From NCBI GenBank assembly GCA_964058805.1, contig CAXKVV010001702.1, forward strand, positions 1-33,940: a DNA stretch of 33,940 nt. The letters run 5' to 3'. Numbering within the stretch: position 1 is the stretch's first letter; every line of letters starts with the position of its first letter. Source of the DNA: Schoenoplectus triqueter (Eukaryota; Streptophyta; Magnoliopsida; Poales; Cyperaceae). A program made the translations under genes and the position numbers. Of this stretch, positions 21,066 to 31,592 are shown in pieces. The notes below the pieces were generated by a model. That model worked only from the letters and a program-made list of their open reading frames with translations, ran no database searches and was not told the DNA's origin.

Positions 21066-22332
21066 ATTTAATAAATATAAATATGAAAATATCTTAAGCC
21101 GTACACTATCATACTCATTGACAACCCTATTAGAGTCCGGTTACAAATTTGATTTTCATTATATGTTGCCGGATCAATTGTGGCCCATTCGGGCCCATTT
21201 TGGAGGATTTGGGCCAGGCTAACATGAAAAGAAGCCTTATGCAATCTATTGATCTGGTTGTATCGGACTATTTGCAACCCATGTAAGCCCGTTGCAAACA
21301 CATCGGATTCTCACTCGATCAAATAAAGTATAAAACTGTTTTTTAGCAAGCCATTTTACTTTCGTCTCGTAAAACAAATTTCATTTTAACATATAATTAA
21401 CTGCTATACTTTTCCTCTTTCCGAAGCAACTTTTTCATCTTTCCTGAGCAATTTTCATGTTTCATGCACCCATGTTACTCCAATTCAAATAAACTCATTT
21501 TCTTGAGCTAAATCAGTTAGTACTCCAATGCAAATTGCCACACGAAAACGCGATTTAAAGATGCATCCGTGCATGTATTCACTTAATTAAATTTCAAAAA
21601 TTAATTATCACATTTACATTTGAGCACATGAAGAAATTAGATATATTTGCATTTCATTTGAAAAGCATTAACGAGATTGTCGATTCCGTTATCATTAAAT
21701 TGGCACATGTATATTTCAAAAAATAGTTGGAAAATCTTCGATGCCAATTTTCTTTCATATAAATTTAAATAAAATATGATCCAATTCAACTTGGAGAAGG
21801 GAATTAATGCTATCAATAAGGTAACCACCGTATTATAATCAATGTAATCACATAAATATTTGTATTTGAAATGCAAAGATCACAACCATACAATTTACCT
21901 ACCGTTAGTAATTGAATTCACATTCAATGAAACTGATAGACAGAATCAATATTTAACACCAAAAGATTTACAAATGTAAAAAGGCACAAAAAACACAGTT
22001 TTCAACCAAAACTTGCTAACTAAAATTTTCATTCTTTCTTAATTGTTTTAAAAAAATAGTCATTAATTTCTGGAGTAATAGAAAGGGATACAACAATGGG
22101 AGATGTGGATCGAATCCAGGCCCACAAGATCAATGCCCGAAAGCATCAAAGCGAGCAGACATAGAGATCCTTTTTGTTCGCTCTATGTGCACAGTACCAT
22201 GCTACCTTCCTGTTTTTAATTCAATCCAGAGCATCGGCTTTTTGTGCACAAAACTAGAATTCTTAAGTCAAACAAACCAGAAAAAAAGATTTTCAAAGAA
22301 CTTTAAAGAACAAAATTAAAATCCAAAAATAA
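21066..22332. other. Intergenic DNA, possible tail of the snoRNA transcript
   Basis: No supported gene. Several GGGCC/GGCCCA words cluster at 21170-21225 without a recognised product. At about 22075-22125 the plus strand has a B-box-like GATCGAATCC and a weak A-box-like stretch. At 22150-22192 CATAGAG and CTCTATG form an inverted repeat. I cannot assign a function to either. Confidence 0.5.
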
Positions 22333-22419
22333 GATTCGTCGATCAGATAATTGTAGTCTGAATTTTTCAATCGACACGAATTAATTTCCGAGAAGCATTA
22401 TCATCCCCTCAACGAAATC
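22333..22419 (-). ncRNA. C/D box snoRNA guiding 25S rRNA 2'-O-methylation
   Basis: Read on the minus strand: a terminal stem (22409-22419 with 22333-22342, one bulge and one G-U), a C box ATGATAA (one base off consensus, 22398-22404), and a D box CTGA (22343-22346). The 12 nt CAGACTACAATT just before the D box (22349-22360) are complementary to AATTGTAGTCTG near the 5' end of plant 25S rRNA. The D-box-plus-five rule points to the first U of that AAUU. A second short match (GCTTCTC, 22390-22396) is complementary to GAGAAGC, found just downstream of the first target in 25S. C/D snoRNAs work with fibrillarin in the nucleolus. rRNA comparison is from memory; I do not assign a family name. Confidence 0.75.
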
Positions 22420-22471
22420 GAAAATCCAGTGCAAAGAAAACGATTACAAAAAAAGGAACTCGTAAAAAAGA

Positions 22472-22562
22472 TGGCTCAGAAGGATCCATTGGAATTCTAT
22501 AATCAGGGTGGAATTCGTAAATTCCGATCATAAAATAGGTAGTTAAAGCATCACAGCCCGTG
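22472..22562 (-). ncRNA. U16: C/D box snoRNA guiding 18S rRNA 2'-O-methylation, U16-like
   Basis: Minus strand: C box GTGATGC (one base off consensus, 22548-22554), D box CTGA (22476-22479) and an internal CTGA (22503-22506) that could be D'. The 13 nt TCCAATGGATCCT before the D box are complementary to AGGATCCATTGGA of 18S rRNA. The fifth base from the D box pairs with the A of AGGAUCC, the site that U16 methylates in animals. A short GGCT/AGCC pairing closes the ends. The promoter at 22698-22840 lies upstream and a second snoRNA follows within 60 nt, as in plant polycistronic snoRNA genes. The U16 name rests on the target only. Confidence 0.75.
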
Positions 22563-22697
22563 AAAATCGATAGTCAGAAAACATAAATGAGGATATAACG
22601 ATTCGAGAAAACGAAATGTTACTATGCAGTAGCTCCTCGCCTCTGTGCTGGGAGCGAGATGAAGAATAGATTTCAGAGATGAGAGAGGCGGCGCGAT

Positions 22698-22840
22698 AAA
22701 TTTATAGAATGTAAAGAGGGAGGAAGATGCATCGTTTTTTCCAGGCTTTAGGGTTTATTATACTCCCGACTCCTGAGACTACTCCCAAGAACTTGCAGGC
22801 TGAGGCCCATCATCTATACGAATTGGAAGTTTTAAGCCCA
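22698..22840 (-). promoter_or_regulatory. Promoter of the snoRNA unit: two site II elements, telo-box, TATA box
   Basis: On the minus strand, in order: TGGGCT (22835-22840), TGGGCC (22804-22809), AAACCCTAAA telo-box (22747-22756), CTATAAATTT TATA box (22698-22707). Transcription should start near 22670 in a CT-rich tract. Site II plus telo-box is the usual pair in plant snoRNA and ribosomal protein promoters. Confidence 0.75.
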
Positions 22841-23200
22841 TTAATGATTTAGGGCTTTTACTTGGATCTTGACATTTGTAGCAACCACTCAGATCGATAC
22901 TGTGGTGGATTTGACTGTTTATTTAAAGCGAACTAAATTAGATTAGGAGGCTGATAATGATCTCATAGATTCGTCCCCACATAAAATCTCCAAAAAAAAT
23001 TGATCAAATGATCGCTTCCGCTCCACTATTCAACTGGCGCTTATTTCTAGTGATAGGCTCAATATAAATGAAATGTATTTTAGTTATTTATATAAAACTT
23101 TAGACCATGTCAATTATCATGAAGAAAATATTTAATTCACGTAGACTACATCTATTTATATGAAAAATTATCATGAAAAGAAAAAGAAATTATAAGACCT
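22841..23200. other. Intergenic, nothing recognised
   Basis: AT-rich single-copy-looking DNA without an open frame or RNA motif that I can support. Confidence 0.6.
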
Positions 23201-23917
23201 TAACAGTTAGGAAAAATTATAAATGACAATAAAAGACATGTACGAGTTCTAAATTTGACCATCAATACCGTTTACACTAAACTTTCTTTCTATTTATAAC
23301 AAACCAGCTGATTATTACCATCTAGTATAGATTAATGTATAAAATACTTTGAAAATGTTATTTGTACCAACAATGTGTATTATATTTGTTTCACAAATAA
23401 ATTATTTACATCTAATATGCAAACATTAAGATAATTGTCATATGCTAATATAGTAATAAATGGTGTGCCCCATCACATGCTCTTTCGCTCTGATACTATT
23501 TATATCAATCAAACCGATTATTTATATCTCATAAATAAATTATTTATATTAACTACGTGAACATTTTTTAATAATTATCATATGCTAATACAATACTAAA
23601 TGACACGTCCCGCTAATTATTTTTTCACTCTAATACCGTTTATATCAATTATGTGAGTTATTTATATTTTATAAATGAATTATTTATGTTGATTATGTGT
23701 ACACTGATAACTATCATGTGCATACGATAGCTTGTGTCTTACACTTTTGCTCTAGCATTTATTTATATCAATTATTTGAGTTATTTAGATTTCATAAATG
23801 AGTCATCTACATCAGCTATGTAAACATATTATGATTATTATGATAATTGTTAGATACCATGAACGATTAGGAAAAATCACAAATGACAATAAAGACATCT
23901 ATAAATTTTAAATTACA
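23200..23917. repeat. Diverged tandem repeat, unit about 120-140 bp, bounded by a direct repeat
   Basis: Four units start with TCATAAATAA-like text at 23391, 23529, 23669 and 23792, with a partial unit before the first. Shared parts are ATTATTTAT, CATATGCTAATA, TCACTCTAATACCG and TTTATATCAAT. The array lies between two copies of a ~50-bp segment (23205-23258 and 23865-23914, sharing AAATGACAATAAA). Confidence 0.75.
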
Positions 23918-24970
23918 ATAAAAGAAAAATGAATAGATGACATTTCTCTTGATGCATGCATGAAAATAATAACAATGATCATGAGATAAAAAGACAGAGG
24001 CAGACAAAAATTATAATTCTTACACAATGAATTTACATATTCGAATAATTAAAAAAAGGTTACGATCTAGTGAGATCATGATAACACCTTCCTCAGTGAA
24101 ACAACATAATTAAAGATGGGATCATAAGAATTTATTGTAAAATATTAATTAGTGGATAGAGAAATGAAAGAACAGTGTAGAGAGAGAGAATGATCATTGT
24201 AGAAACTCGGAGAAGTTTTCACTTTGCAGTAATTTTAAATTGTTGGTCTTGACATCTATTGAATTAAAAAGACGCTTCACCGTTTGGAAAATAATAATTT
24301 ATTTGCTACTAATAGAAAGTTTTAAAAGGAAGGTGGTAACCAAAAATAGAAAGAAGTCGTGGGGATAAAATTTGGGGACGAAATTTTGGGGATAAATATA
24401 TTTATCCTATAAACTGTTGCTTATTATGATTTAATAAAAGTCAATTTTAAATGGTTCAAAATTCAAATCGCTTGATGTATGAAACCATTCACAAAATTCC
24501 GTCACGTGTTTATTGAGATGAAATATGATTAACAAAGACATGCGTATAATTTACAAATTCGCATTTAGACTTTACATTTAAGAATGACAAACATTTAAGC
24601 ACCAAATGATCTCCTTCTTAATTTCATGATATTCATTTATTCTGAAACCGCGCATCTGATGTTAGCCTATTATCTTTTTTTCTTTTTTCTTTTTTCTTTT
24701 TTCACCTTCCACTTGTTTTCCTAATTAACAAAAAATATAAAGTAAAATAAACTGACAGCACCAAGTATACTGAAAATACACTTACCTTTAATTCTCATAA
24801 TTAATTTAAGAATTTTAACAAAGATTACAGTAGTTTTCCTTGAACATTTATGTAGCATGCATTGATGAATCGAGTGATAAAAGAATGATAAAACAAAGAC
24901 ATAAGCAGAAGAACAACATAATTATATAAACTTCACAATAACTGAACACAATTCAAATGAAGTTCCAGCG
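23918..24970. other. Intergenic DNA downstream of cysteine synthase, with a microsatellite
   Basis: No gene seen. A CTTTTTT-type pyrimidine microsatellite lies at about 24671-24702, and GGGGATAAA-like words repeat near 24360-24400. Confidence 0.6.
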
Positions 24971-25052
24971 GATATTACAATGGTTCTCTTCAGTTCTTGG
25001 TAGTTCTAGGCTGTTGGAAATATCTAAATTTCGCAATGACAAGCGCTAGCAC

Positions 25053-25058
25053 TTTATT
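25053..25058 (-). terminator. Polyadenylation signal of cysteine synthase
   Basis: AATAAA on the minus strand, about 80 nt after the TAA stop (25138-25140). The 3' UTR probably ends between about 25030 and 24970. Confidence 0.5.
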
Positions 25059-25137
25059 TTGATAAAGCGAGGTGACAAAACTGTAAAAGCGTACCAAAGC
25101 TCTTATAACAAGGTAAAAAACGAAAATAACTCAAAAG

Positions 25138-28100
25138 TTAAGGCTCAAAAACCATATTCTCTGCCTCCTTTTTTATTGAATCAAAGAGCACTGATGACAG
25201 ATAACGCTCACCAAAGCTTGGGAACACAACCTGCATGAAAATTCATAGCATGTGTTATGATAAGTGGTAAAAAGTGTAATTTTGATCTCCTTTTATTTTG
25301 TTTCTGCCTTTCAATCATTACAGTTAATAGTTCTTATCAGGTGCAAATTTTACATATTTCTATTGAACACTTATTAAAGGTCAAGTGTTAACATACTGGT
25401 TATATTCTATATATACAGTCAGGCCAAGTGCTAATAATTACATACTATTTCAAATAACAAACTAAATTTGCATCACAACTATACAGTTGTTTTATTTCAT
25501 CAAGGGATCTCACCTGGGGAGTATTTTGATCTTAAAAAGTCAAAAGGCGTACATACTAAACCAAATGTACAAAGGTAGAAGAAAAGATACTTACGACAAT
25601 GAGCTTTCCATCATTCTCTGGCTTCTGTGCAACTCTGATGGCTGCAACTGCAGCTGCCCCAGATGATATTCCAACCTGATAAGAAAATATTAATTAATGG
25701 AAAGATGAAGGTTATCCAAAAGGCAATTTTATACCTGAATTTCCACCCTCACCCCACCCCTGCACCCCCAAGGGCTATATCATATTAATCAAGTAATTGA
25801 GCCAAAGCCTTGCTTCAGAATTCTAAAAGAATGAACTTTTTATTTGTTTTGTAATACAGCTTACCAGCAGTCCTTCCTTTACGGCCAGAAGCTTTGCCAT
25901 CTCAATTGCCTCTTCACTTGAGACCTAATCAACACCAGATATTTGTAACTGTGTTAGAATCTTGATCGTAGCACCATCAGTCTGAGCTGAAATCTATATT
26001 CTGGTATCTGTATGGTGCTGCTATAGACCTAGTACATACTTATTGTAAGGTTACTGTCTACAATTATAAGCTTCTTCATCTCTACACCAGTCAAATATTT
26101 AGCGGCACAGAAATTCATTACATGCATTGGTCTTAGGGTGTTCGATGCTAGTTGGAATTTGGTTTAGATTTTATCAGGGGATCAAAAACATAAATCCTGG
26201 TGAAATAAGAACAAAATTTCCATCTTGAAAATGGTATTGAGCCAAGCACAAGTGAATTTCCTCATTGCTTACTTGTAGAACTTCATCTAAAATGTCAACT
26301 TCCAGAACACCTGGAATGAAGCCAGCACCTATTCCTTGGATCTTATGTGGTCCTAAAGCATGAAAGAAAACAACACGTTAAACTAAGGTACCAAGACAGG
26401 AAAAACAAATGATAGGGAGATATTTGGGACCCTTTGGGTGTGTGTGTGTGTGTTGTGGGGTGGGGTGCATGGGATACCAACCTGGTCTCCCGCCAGACAG
26501 GATAGCACTCTCTGTTGGTTCTACTCCATACAGCTTCACCAAATGGTTAAAATTTCAGTTTCAAACAAAAAGGAAAAGGAAACTAAGACGTTTAAGAATG
26601 CACAACTAGTAGTGTGGTTTACCTTAATATTAGGATTTTGCTCCTTGAGGTACGTTCCAGTGCCTGTGATGGTACCCCCAGTTCCAACACCAGCTACAAG
26701 GAAATCTACTTTCCCATCTGTTCCTTGCCAAATCTCAGGCCCAGTTGTTTCATAGTGTACCTAAAAAATATGAGCAAATGTCATTAAATAATAAACAGAA
26801 TAACTGCCAATTTTATTCTCAATGCACTCCCCTCCCTGTATTCCCTGTATTTATCCTAAATTACGGAGAAGAATCAAGTTTTTTTGTAATTTACAAGAAA
26901 TATCGATTTCTGAATTTCAAGTGAACATGAATCAGGAGGATTCCAAAATTACTTTCCGTAGTTAAATTTGTTTTTTCTCCTGCCCCAATTTATTTGGGAT
27001 TAAAGGCTTTGTTGTTGTAGTTAATTTTGTTATTTCCTTGAAAAAATTGGCCCCATCAATTCTCAAGTGTAAAAATATTTCTTTCAGGTAACAAACTAGA
27101 GTTATGGTCATAGAGAATATGAGCAAAGCAAGGAGCTTGATCTAAAAAATAACTCCAAATACGTAGTGTAGCTGGGTTAACTAAAAGTGAAAATTCTTAT
27201 TTGTGGCCTCCAGCAGACATAACCAAAGTAGGGGGAGGCCTTTTGCCAGAACTTTTAAATAACACACGGCTTTGCAAGATTTCTTGTAGTTGTTACAAAA
27301 TGAAATTCCTAGCTTAACCTCACAATACCTTGGGGTTTGCAGGATTCTCAAATTGTTGAAGGACGTAAGCATTTGGGGTCTTGGCTGCTAACTCCTCGGC
27401 CTTCTGCACAGCCCCTTTCATGCCAAGAGTTGGGTCTGTCAGCACGAGCTCAGCACCAAATGCCTTGAGGAGAATACGCCTCTCGAGGCTCATTGACGCT
27501 GGCATTGTCAGTTTAAGCTTATATCCCTTTGCCGCTGCCATGAAGGCCAGACCTATGCCCGTGTTACCGCTTGTTGGCTCAATCAAGACACTCTTTAAGG
27601 TAAAGGAAAATATTAATTAATTCAGGTAATTTTGCACAAGTTTGTAAAGAACAATATTTTTCTCATGGTCATAGTCACTGTACCCAGTATTATCAAGCTT
27701 TCTAGCATAATACCCAACTGTTAGAAAAGTGCAATTGGAAAATATGCCACCTATCAAATGTTGACAATTGGACCCCCCCCTTTTTATGAGCTCTCGTTCC
27801 TGTTTTAGTAGGACTGAGCCAAAATTGAATTGAACTAAACATATAATGGTCGATACACTTAATTTAAGGGAACAACTTTCATCTGTTGCACGACTACTTT
27901 CATGTAAGAGTCTGAAAACAATTGTGGATTGCCCAACAGTTCTTGATTTTGTAGCAAACATGACAAATTTTGGGTGTTTTTTTTGCATATACAGTAAAGT
28001 GTTGAGTTTTAACCTGTCCTGGAGTTATCAGACCCTTTTCCTCAGCGTCTGCAATCATACTATAACCAATCCTGAAATTTTAATTTTCCAAATTTAAATA

Positions 28101-28992
28101 CAATTGTTTTATATTTTCTAGCTCAATGTATGAATTCTAAAATAAGCAAGAAATTGAGAAGTTCATTTTGTGTCCTTGCAAAGCCTTAAAATATTATGAG
28201 TCCCTCCAAATTTTCTACTTCCAAATATCAGAAGTACCTTCAACGACTATTCATTCATTTCCAATAAATGGAGATTCCAAATTGCTTCTTATTCATGAAT
28301 GAGGGAAATAGTTTACAGATTAAAAACATCCTCATTTGCAGGGGTATATGTGAATGCACTATCTCTAATTTACTCTTCAATTGGAGATGCTGGGTGACAA
28401 ACCTGAATTTCAATGCATCAAACCAACTCAAACCTATGGGATTCTCTTTCAGTCACTGAATGTTGGACCATTGTAGTTAGAAATAGTAGAATTCTTTGGC
28501 AAATAGAAGGACTGTACATTTTTGTTCATGAGGTAGAGGTACAAACTAGAAGAAGCACTGTACATTTTTGTTGATGAGGTAGAGGTACAAACTAGAAGAA
28601 GCACTTATGGTTTAGTGATTGCATTGGCTTTCTTTTTTACAATATTTTGTACAACGTTCATTTTCAATGACATTGTCAGCTCGCTGGCTTGCTTTAAAAA
28701 AAAAAAGATATTGTCTGAAAGAATCACAGAGAAAAGAAAAAGATCAGCACCTGTCCTTGACACTAGAGCATGGTTCCATAGACTCGAGCTTCACTGCGAT
28801 GCGGGCCCTGCACCCTTCCACCACCTTGTTTAAGTACACCAATGGTGTGTTTCCAATCAACTAGAACAGTTTCATAAAATTAGTTCATACCTCACTGAAA
28901 ATTAAAAATTGGAGTAGTTGGGAAAGGGGGGAAAAGAAAAAGAAACTTACCTCAGTGACATCCTTGGCGATTCCAATTCTCGATTTTGCCAT
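25138..28992 (-). CDS. OASTL: Cysteine synthase (O-acetylserine (thiol)lyase), cytosolic type, ten coding exons
   Basis: Exons (minus strand): 28951-28992, 28751-28860, 28014-28071, 27592-27329, 26760-26623, 26533-26482, 26352-26273, 25924-25865, 25675-25595, 25230-25138. All introns are GT-AG and phases match, giving 325 residues, the usual length of the cytosolic enzyme. It makes cysteine from O-acetylserine and sulfide using pyridoxal phosphate (PLP). Visible: PLP lysine K49 in SSVKDR; substrate loop PTSGNTG (76-82); phosphate-binding GTGGT (184-188); [12 protein letters not shown] (222-233), in the region associated with serine acetyltransferase contact; SSGAA (272-276) holding the PLP ring. 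PTSGNTG, not the PTSGNMG of mitochondrial beta-cyanoalanine synthase, favours cysteine synthase. The N-terminus [14 protein letters not shown] leaves no room for a transit peptide. The start matches the family. No disruption seen. Confidence 0.95.
26438..26453. repeat. GT dinucleotide microsatellite in intron 6
   Basis: Eight GT units on the plus strand inside intron 6 (26353-26481) of the cysteine synthase gene. Confidence 0.9.
26982..27020 (+). repeat. TTG-tailed retroposon 3' end in intron 4 (fragment)
   Basis: CCCAATTTATTTGGGATTAA followed by GGCTTTGTTGTTGTAG resembles the 3' ends of plant retroposons of the TTG-tailed (TS-like) SINE type. Only the tail is recognisable, and no flanking duplication was found by eye. 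Confidence 0.4.
28511..28602. repeat. 46-bp tandem duplication in intron 2
   Basis: 28511-28556 and 28557-28602 are identical except for one C/G difference, implying a recent duplication inside intron 2 (28072-28750) of cysteine synthase. Confidence 0.95.
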
Positions 28993-29223
28993 TATTATAT
29001 TTCTACAGAAACAAATCATTTTAAGCAGTGTGGTTAGGTTTAACTGACAAATAAAATTGACCTCCGAGATAAACTACAATTAAAAAATAAAAAGAACGAT
29101 AAAAAAAAACACCCTTTTTACTATAGTTACCAGTTACGACATTATACAAAAAGAAATTCTAGTAGGTCCTGCAAAGCACGTCACAAAGGGAAAGGTATCT
29201 TCATTTTTGAGCGAATTACTTAC
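28993..29223 (-). other. 5' UTR and likely 5' UTR intron of cysteine synthase
   Basis: The ATG is preceded by ten bases of leader, then CTGTAG (acceptor at 29003-29004). A good donor, CGA-GTAAGT, lies at 29218-29226. This suggests an intron of 29003-29223 in the leader, inferred from sequence only. Confidence 0.6.
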
Positions 29224-29463
29224 TCGGAGAGGGAGCAAAACGACTATGTAGAGAGGCGAGGCGGGATCGCTTCACTTGGTATTCGCTTTTGATGTCTCGC
29301 CTGGTTATATATCAAAGCGAATATCCAGAGAAATGCGAGATCGCTTAGCTTGATATTCGCTATTACTCTCTTCGGGTTATATACTTGCGGTTCAGATGGC
29401 CAAGTGGAAAGAAATGGAGGAAATTGCCACATGGGTATTGGGTACTGGTAAAGCCCATTGGTC
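29224..29463 (-). promoter_or_regulatory. Core promoter of cysteine synthase with a duplicated TATA region
   Basis: Two TATATAACC boxes on the minus strand (29303-29311 and 29375-29383) each sit in one copy of a diverged ~50-bp tandem repeat (29262-29311 and 29336-29383). Upstream are a site II-like TGGGCT (29452-29457) and a CCAAT word. Transcription could start near 29275 or near 29348. Confidence 0.6.
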
Positions 29464-29890
29464 AGTACTCAGTGAGACTAATTTTATATTATAAACTAGA
29501 GGAGCAGTATGCAGCTCCACTTTGTGCAATCACAAATCAACCAATTTCTTTTATTTTCAGAATGGGATGAAAATCAGGATCTTCAAATTAAATACCATGC
29601 CAAAACCTAGTCAATTCGAATCTACATGAACCATACAAAGTGTGTCATCTTAATTAACTATGCTTAACATAAATGTGATATCATCAAATGATATTTTATT
29701 AAGAATTACAAAAAAAAAAAAGTTAATTACTTTTGCACCTCTTTTCAAAGTTGTGAAATAAGCAAGTCACATTGCCATCATTTGTAAAATTGTTAAGATA
29801 GAAATTGAACATTAGTTATTTTGTAATTTTTTCATATATATTAAATTTTTAGTGATTCTAAGCCTTAAAATGACTTTAGAAGCTTTCGCC
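29464..29890. other. Intergenic, nothing recognised
   Basis: AT-rich DNA with an A-run near 29709-29720. No gene seen. Confidence 0.6.
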
Positions 29891-30486
29891 CTATATATAG
29901 AGAGATATATGTTATGGTGCTTTGCAAAGTAGAAAATTCATATTATTTTGAGGTGAGATTTAACATCTCGGGGTGTCAAATGGTCAATCTAAATTATTTA
30001 ATAATTTATTCATGTAAAAATATTATGGGATATTAAATTTCATATTTTTTTAGTTTTCTAGCTATTTTTTAAATTATTTTTAAAATCAACCTTGAAAAAC
30101 ATAAGAAAATAGTTTATTTCACGATTGATTTTAAAAATAATTTAAAAAATAGTTAGAAAACTCAAACAATTATTATATTTTTTTGAACATCATTTTCATA
30201 TTAAAATATCTTTGAAGATCAAATTATATATTTTTAAAAAAAATTGTTAATTTTTAAATGGATACAAAGTTTGCTGATCTAACGATTTTTGCATTATCCA
30301 AAACTAACGATTTTGTACCCATCTAAAAAATAGCAAAAATTTTCAAAAAAAATATAAAATTTGATCTCCAAGGATATTACAATATGAAGATGATGTTCAA
30401 TTGTTTGGATCGGTCGTTTGAACTTTTAAATTTGAGATACAGACGTGAAATATGAGATATTTTGTGCTTCGCGAAGCGCCATAGCC

Positions 30487-30533
<47 letters not shown>
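29891..30533. mobile_element. Rearranged foldback (MITE-like) element ending in a TA repeat
   Basis: The ends are inverted: TATGGTGCTTTGCAAAG (from 29913) matches the complement of CTTCGCGAAGCGCCATA (to 30483) at 14 of 17. Inner parts (29990-30070) pair with 30300-30410. A third, partial copy lies at about 30163-30290. A 38-bp inverted repeat with one mismatch (30052-30089 and 30125-30162) sits in the left half. A TA run fills 30491-30533. No coding frame, so non-autonomous. Confidence 0.7.
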
Positions 30534-30536
<3 letters not shown>

Positions 30537-31086
30537 GAGGGCCAAGTGAGTTTATAAGTGATATTTGTAGTTGTCTAATTTTGCAGCATCGTAAATGGAT
30601 TCTAAAATTAAATCGTGAAGAGCGGCTATTATCAACTCATATCCTTGTTAAACAATATTTATTGTTGAAGATGTTTATTTCATAGATATGTATACTAAGA
30701 AATCCTTTTACGAGGTAATTATTTTTCTCATTTTATGTCCATGAAATTTCTAACTTCTTTAAGTTGATTTCTTTTGTACAAAACCGTAGCACCAGCACTC
30801 ACCTAATTATACAATAATAAATTAATAATAACAAAAACGAATTGTGTTCAGTTGGAATGTATTTAATACATACTTTGTTCAAAGTTTTGGCTTGACATTT
30901 CAAATAGTTGCTAGTTGTTCGAACGTTAAGTTTAATATTTTTTTATTTGTGTTCCCTACTTTTTACTTTAGTTTAAGTATTTGATTGTTAGCAATTTAAA
31001 TTCTCTAGGGAAATACCTTTTTTCCATTGCGATATTTTTGCCAAAAATGTGGCAAATTTTTCCGTTGGTAAAAATCATTTCCGTTT
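30534..31086. other. Intergenic, nothing recognised
   Basis: AT-rich, no open frame or repeat that I can support. Confidence 0.6.
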
Positions 31087-31412
31087 ACTTTTCTTACATG
31101 TAAGAGTGGGTCAAAAGAAATATTGTTTATAAGGTATGGTCTCTGACTCTCTAAGAGTATCTTTGAAATAAATGAATTCAGACCGAAGCAATCATCTTAA
31201 TAATTTCTTTATTTGGCATCTCTTGTTATAATTTATATAATCACGCTCTACTTATCTTACACGCAAGTCTAGGCTACAAGAAATATTGTCTATAAGATAT
31301 GGTCTCTGACTCTCTAAGAGCATCTTTCATGTAAATGAATTCAGACTAGAATATTCATCTTGCAGAATTATTTTGGTTTTCATTTCTTGTTATAATTTAT
31401 GTAATCACGTTC
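31087..31412. repeat. 163-bp tandem duplication, two diverged copies
   Basis: 31087-31249 and 31250-31412 share ATGGTCTCTGACTCTCTAAG, AAATGAATTCAGAC and CTTGTTATAATTTAT at a constant 163-bp offset. Confidence 0.85.
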
Positions 31413-31592
31413 CAAATTTAATTATTACTTTACTACTGATAAAAGAATTCTAAAAAGAAATTCTTCACTGTATCATAAACTTTAAAATAATACTTGTTAG
31501 TACATGGGAATAATGTATGAACCATAATGTAATTTTAGCGGATATCATTCATTTAAATCATTTGACTATATATTCATTTGAACAACTAACTA

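Noticed and set aside
21066..21301. Site II-like GGGCCC cluster as a promoter
   Set aside because: No TATA box, product or RNA motif follows in either direction that I can support.
22471..22530. Short plus-strand frame starting MAQKDPLEF
   Set aside because: Only 20 codons, and the sequence is explained by the 18S-complementary guide of the minus-strand snoRNA.
23200..23917. CRISPR-like spacing of repeats
   Set aside because: Units are long, diverged and AT-rich with no constant direct repeat and spacer structure, and the genome is a plant.
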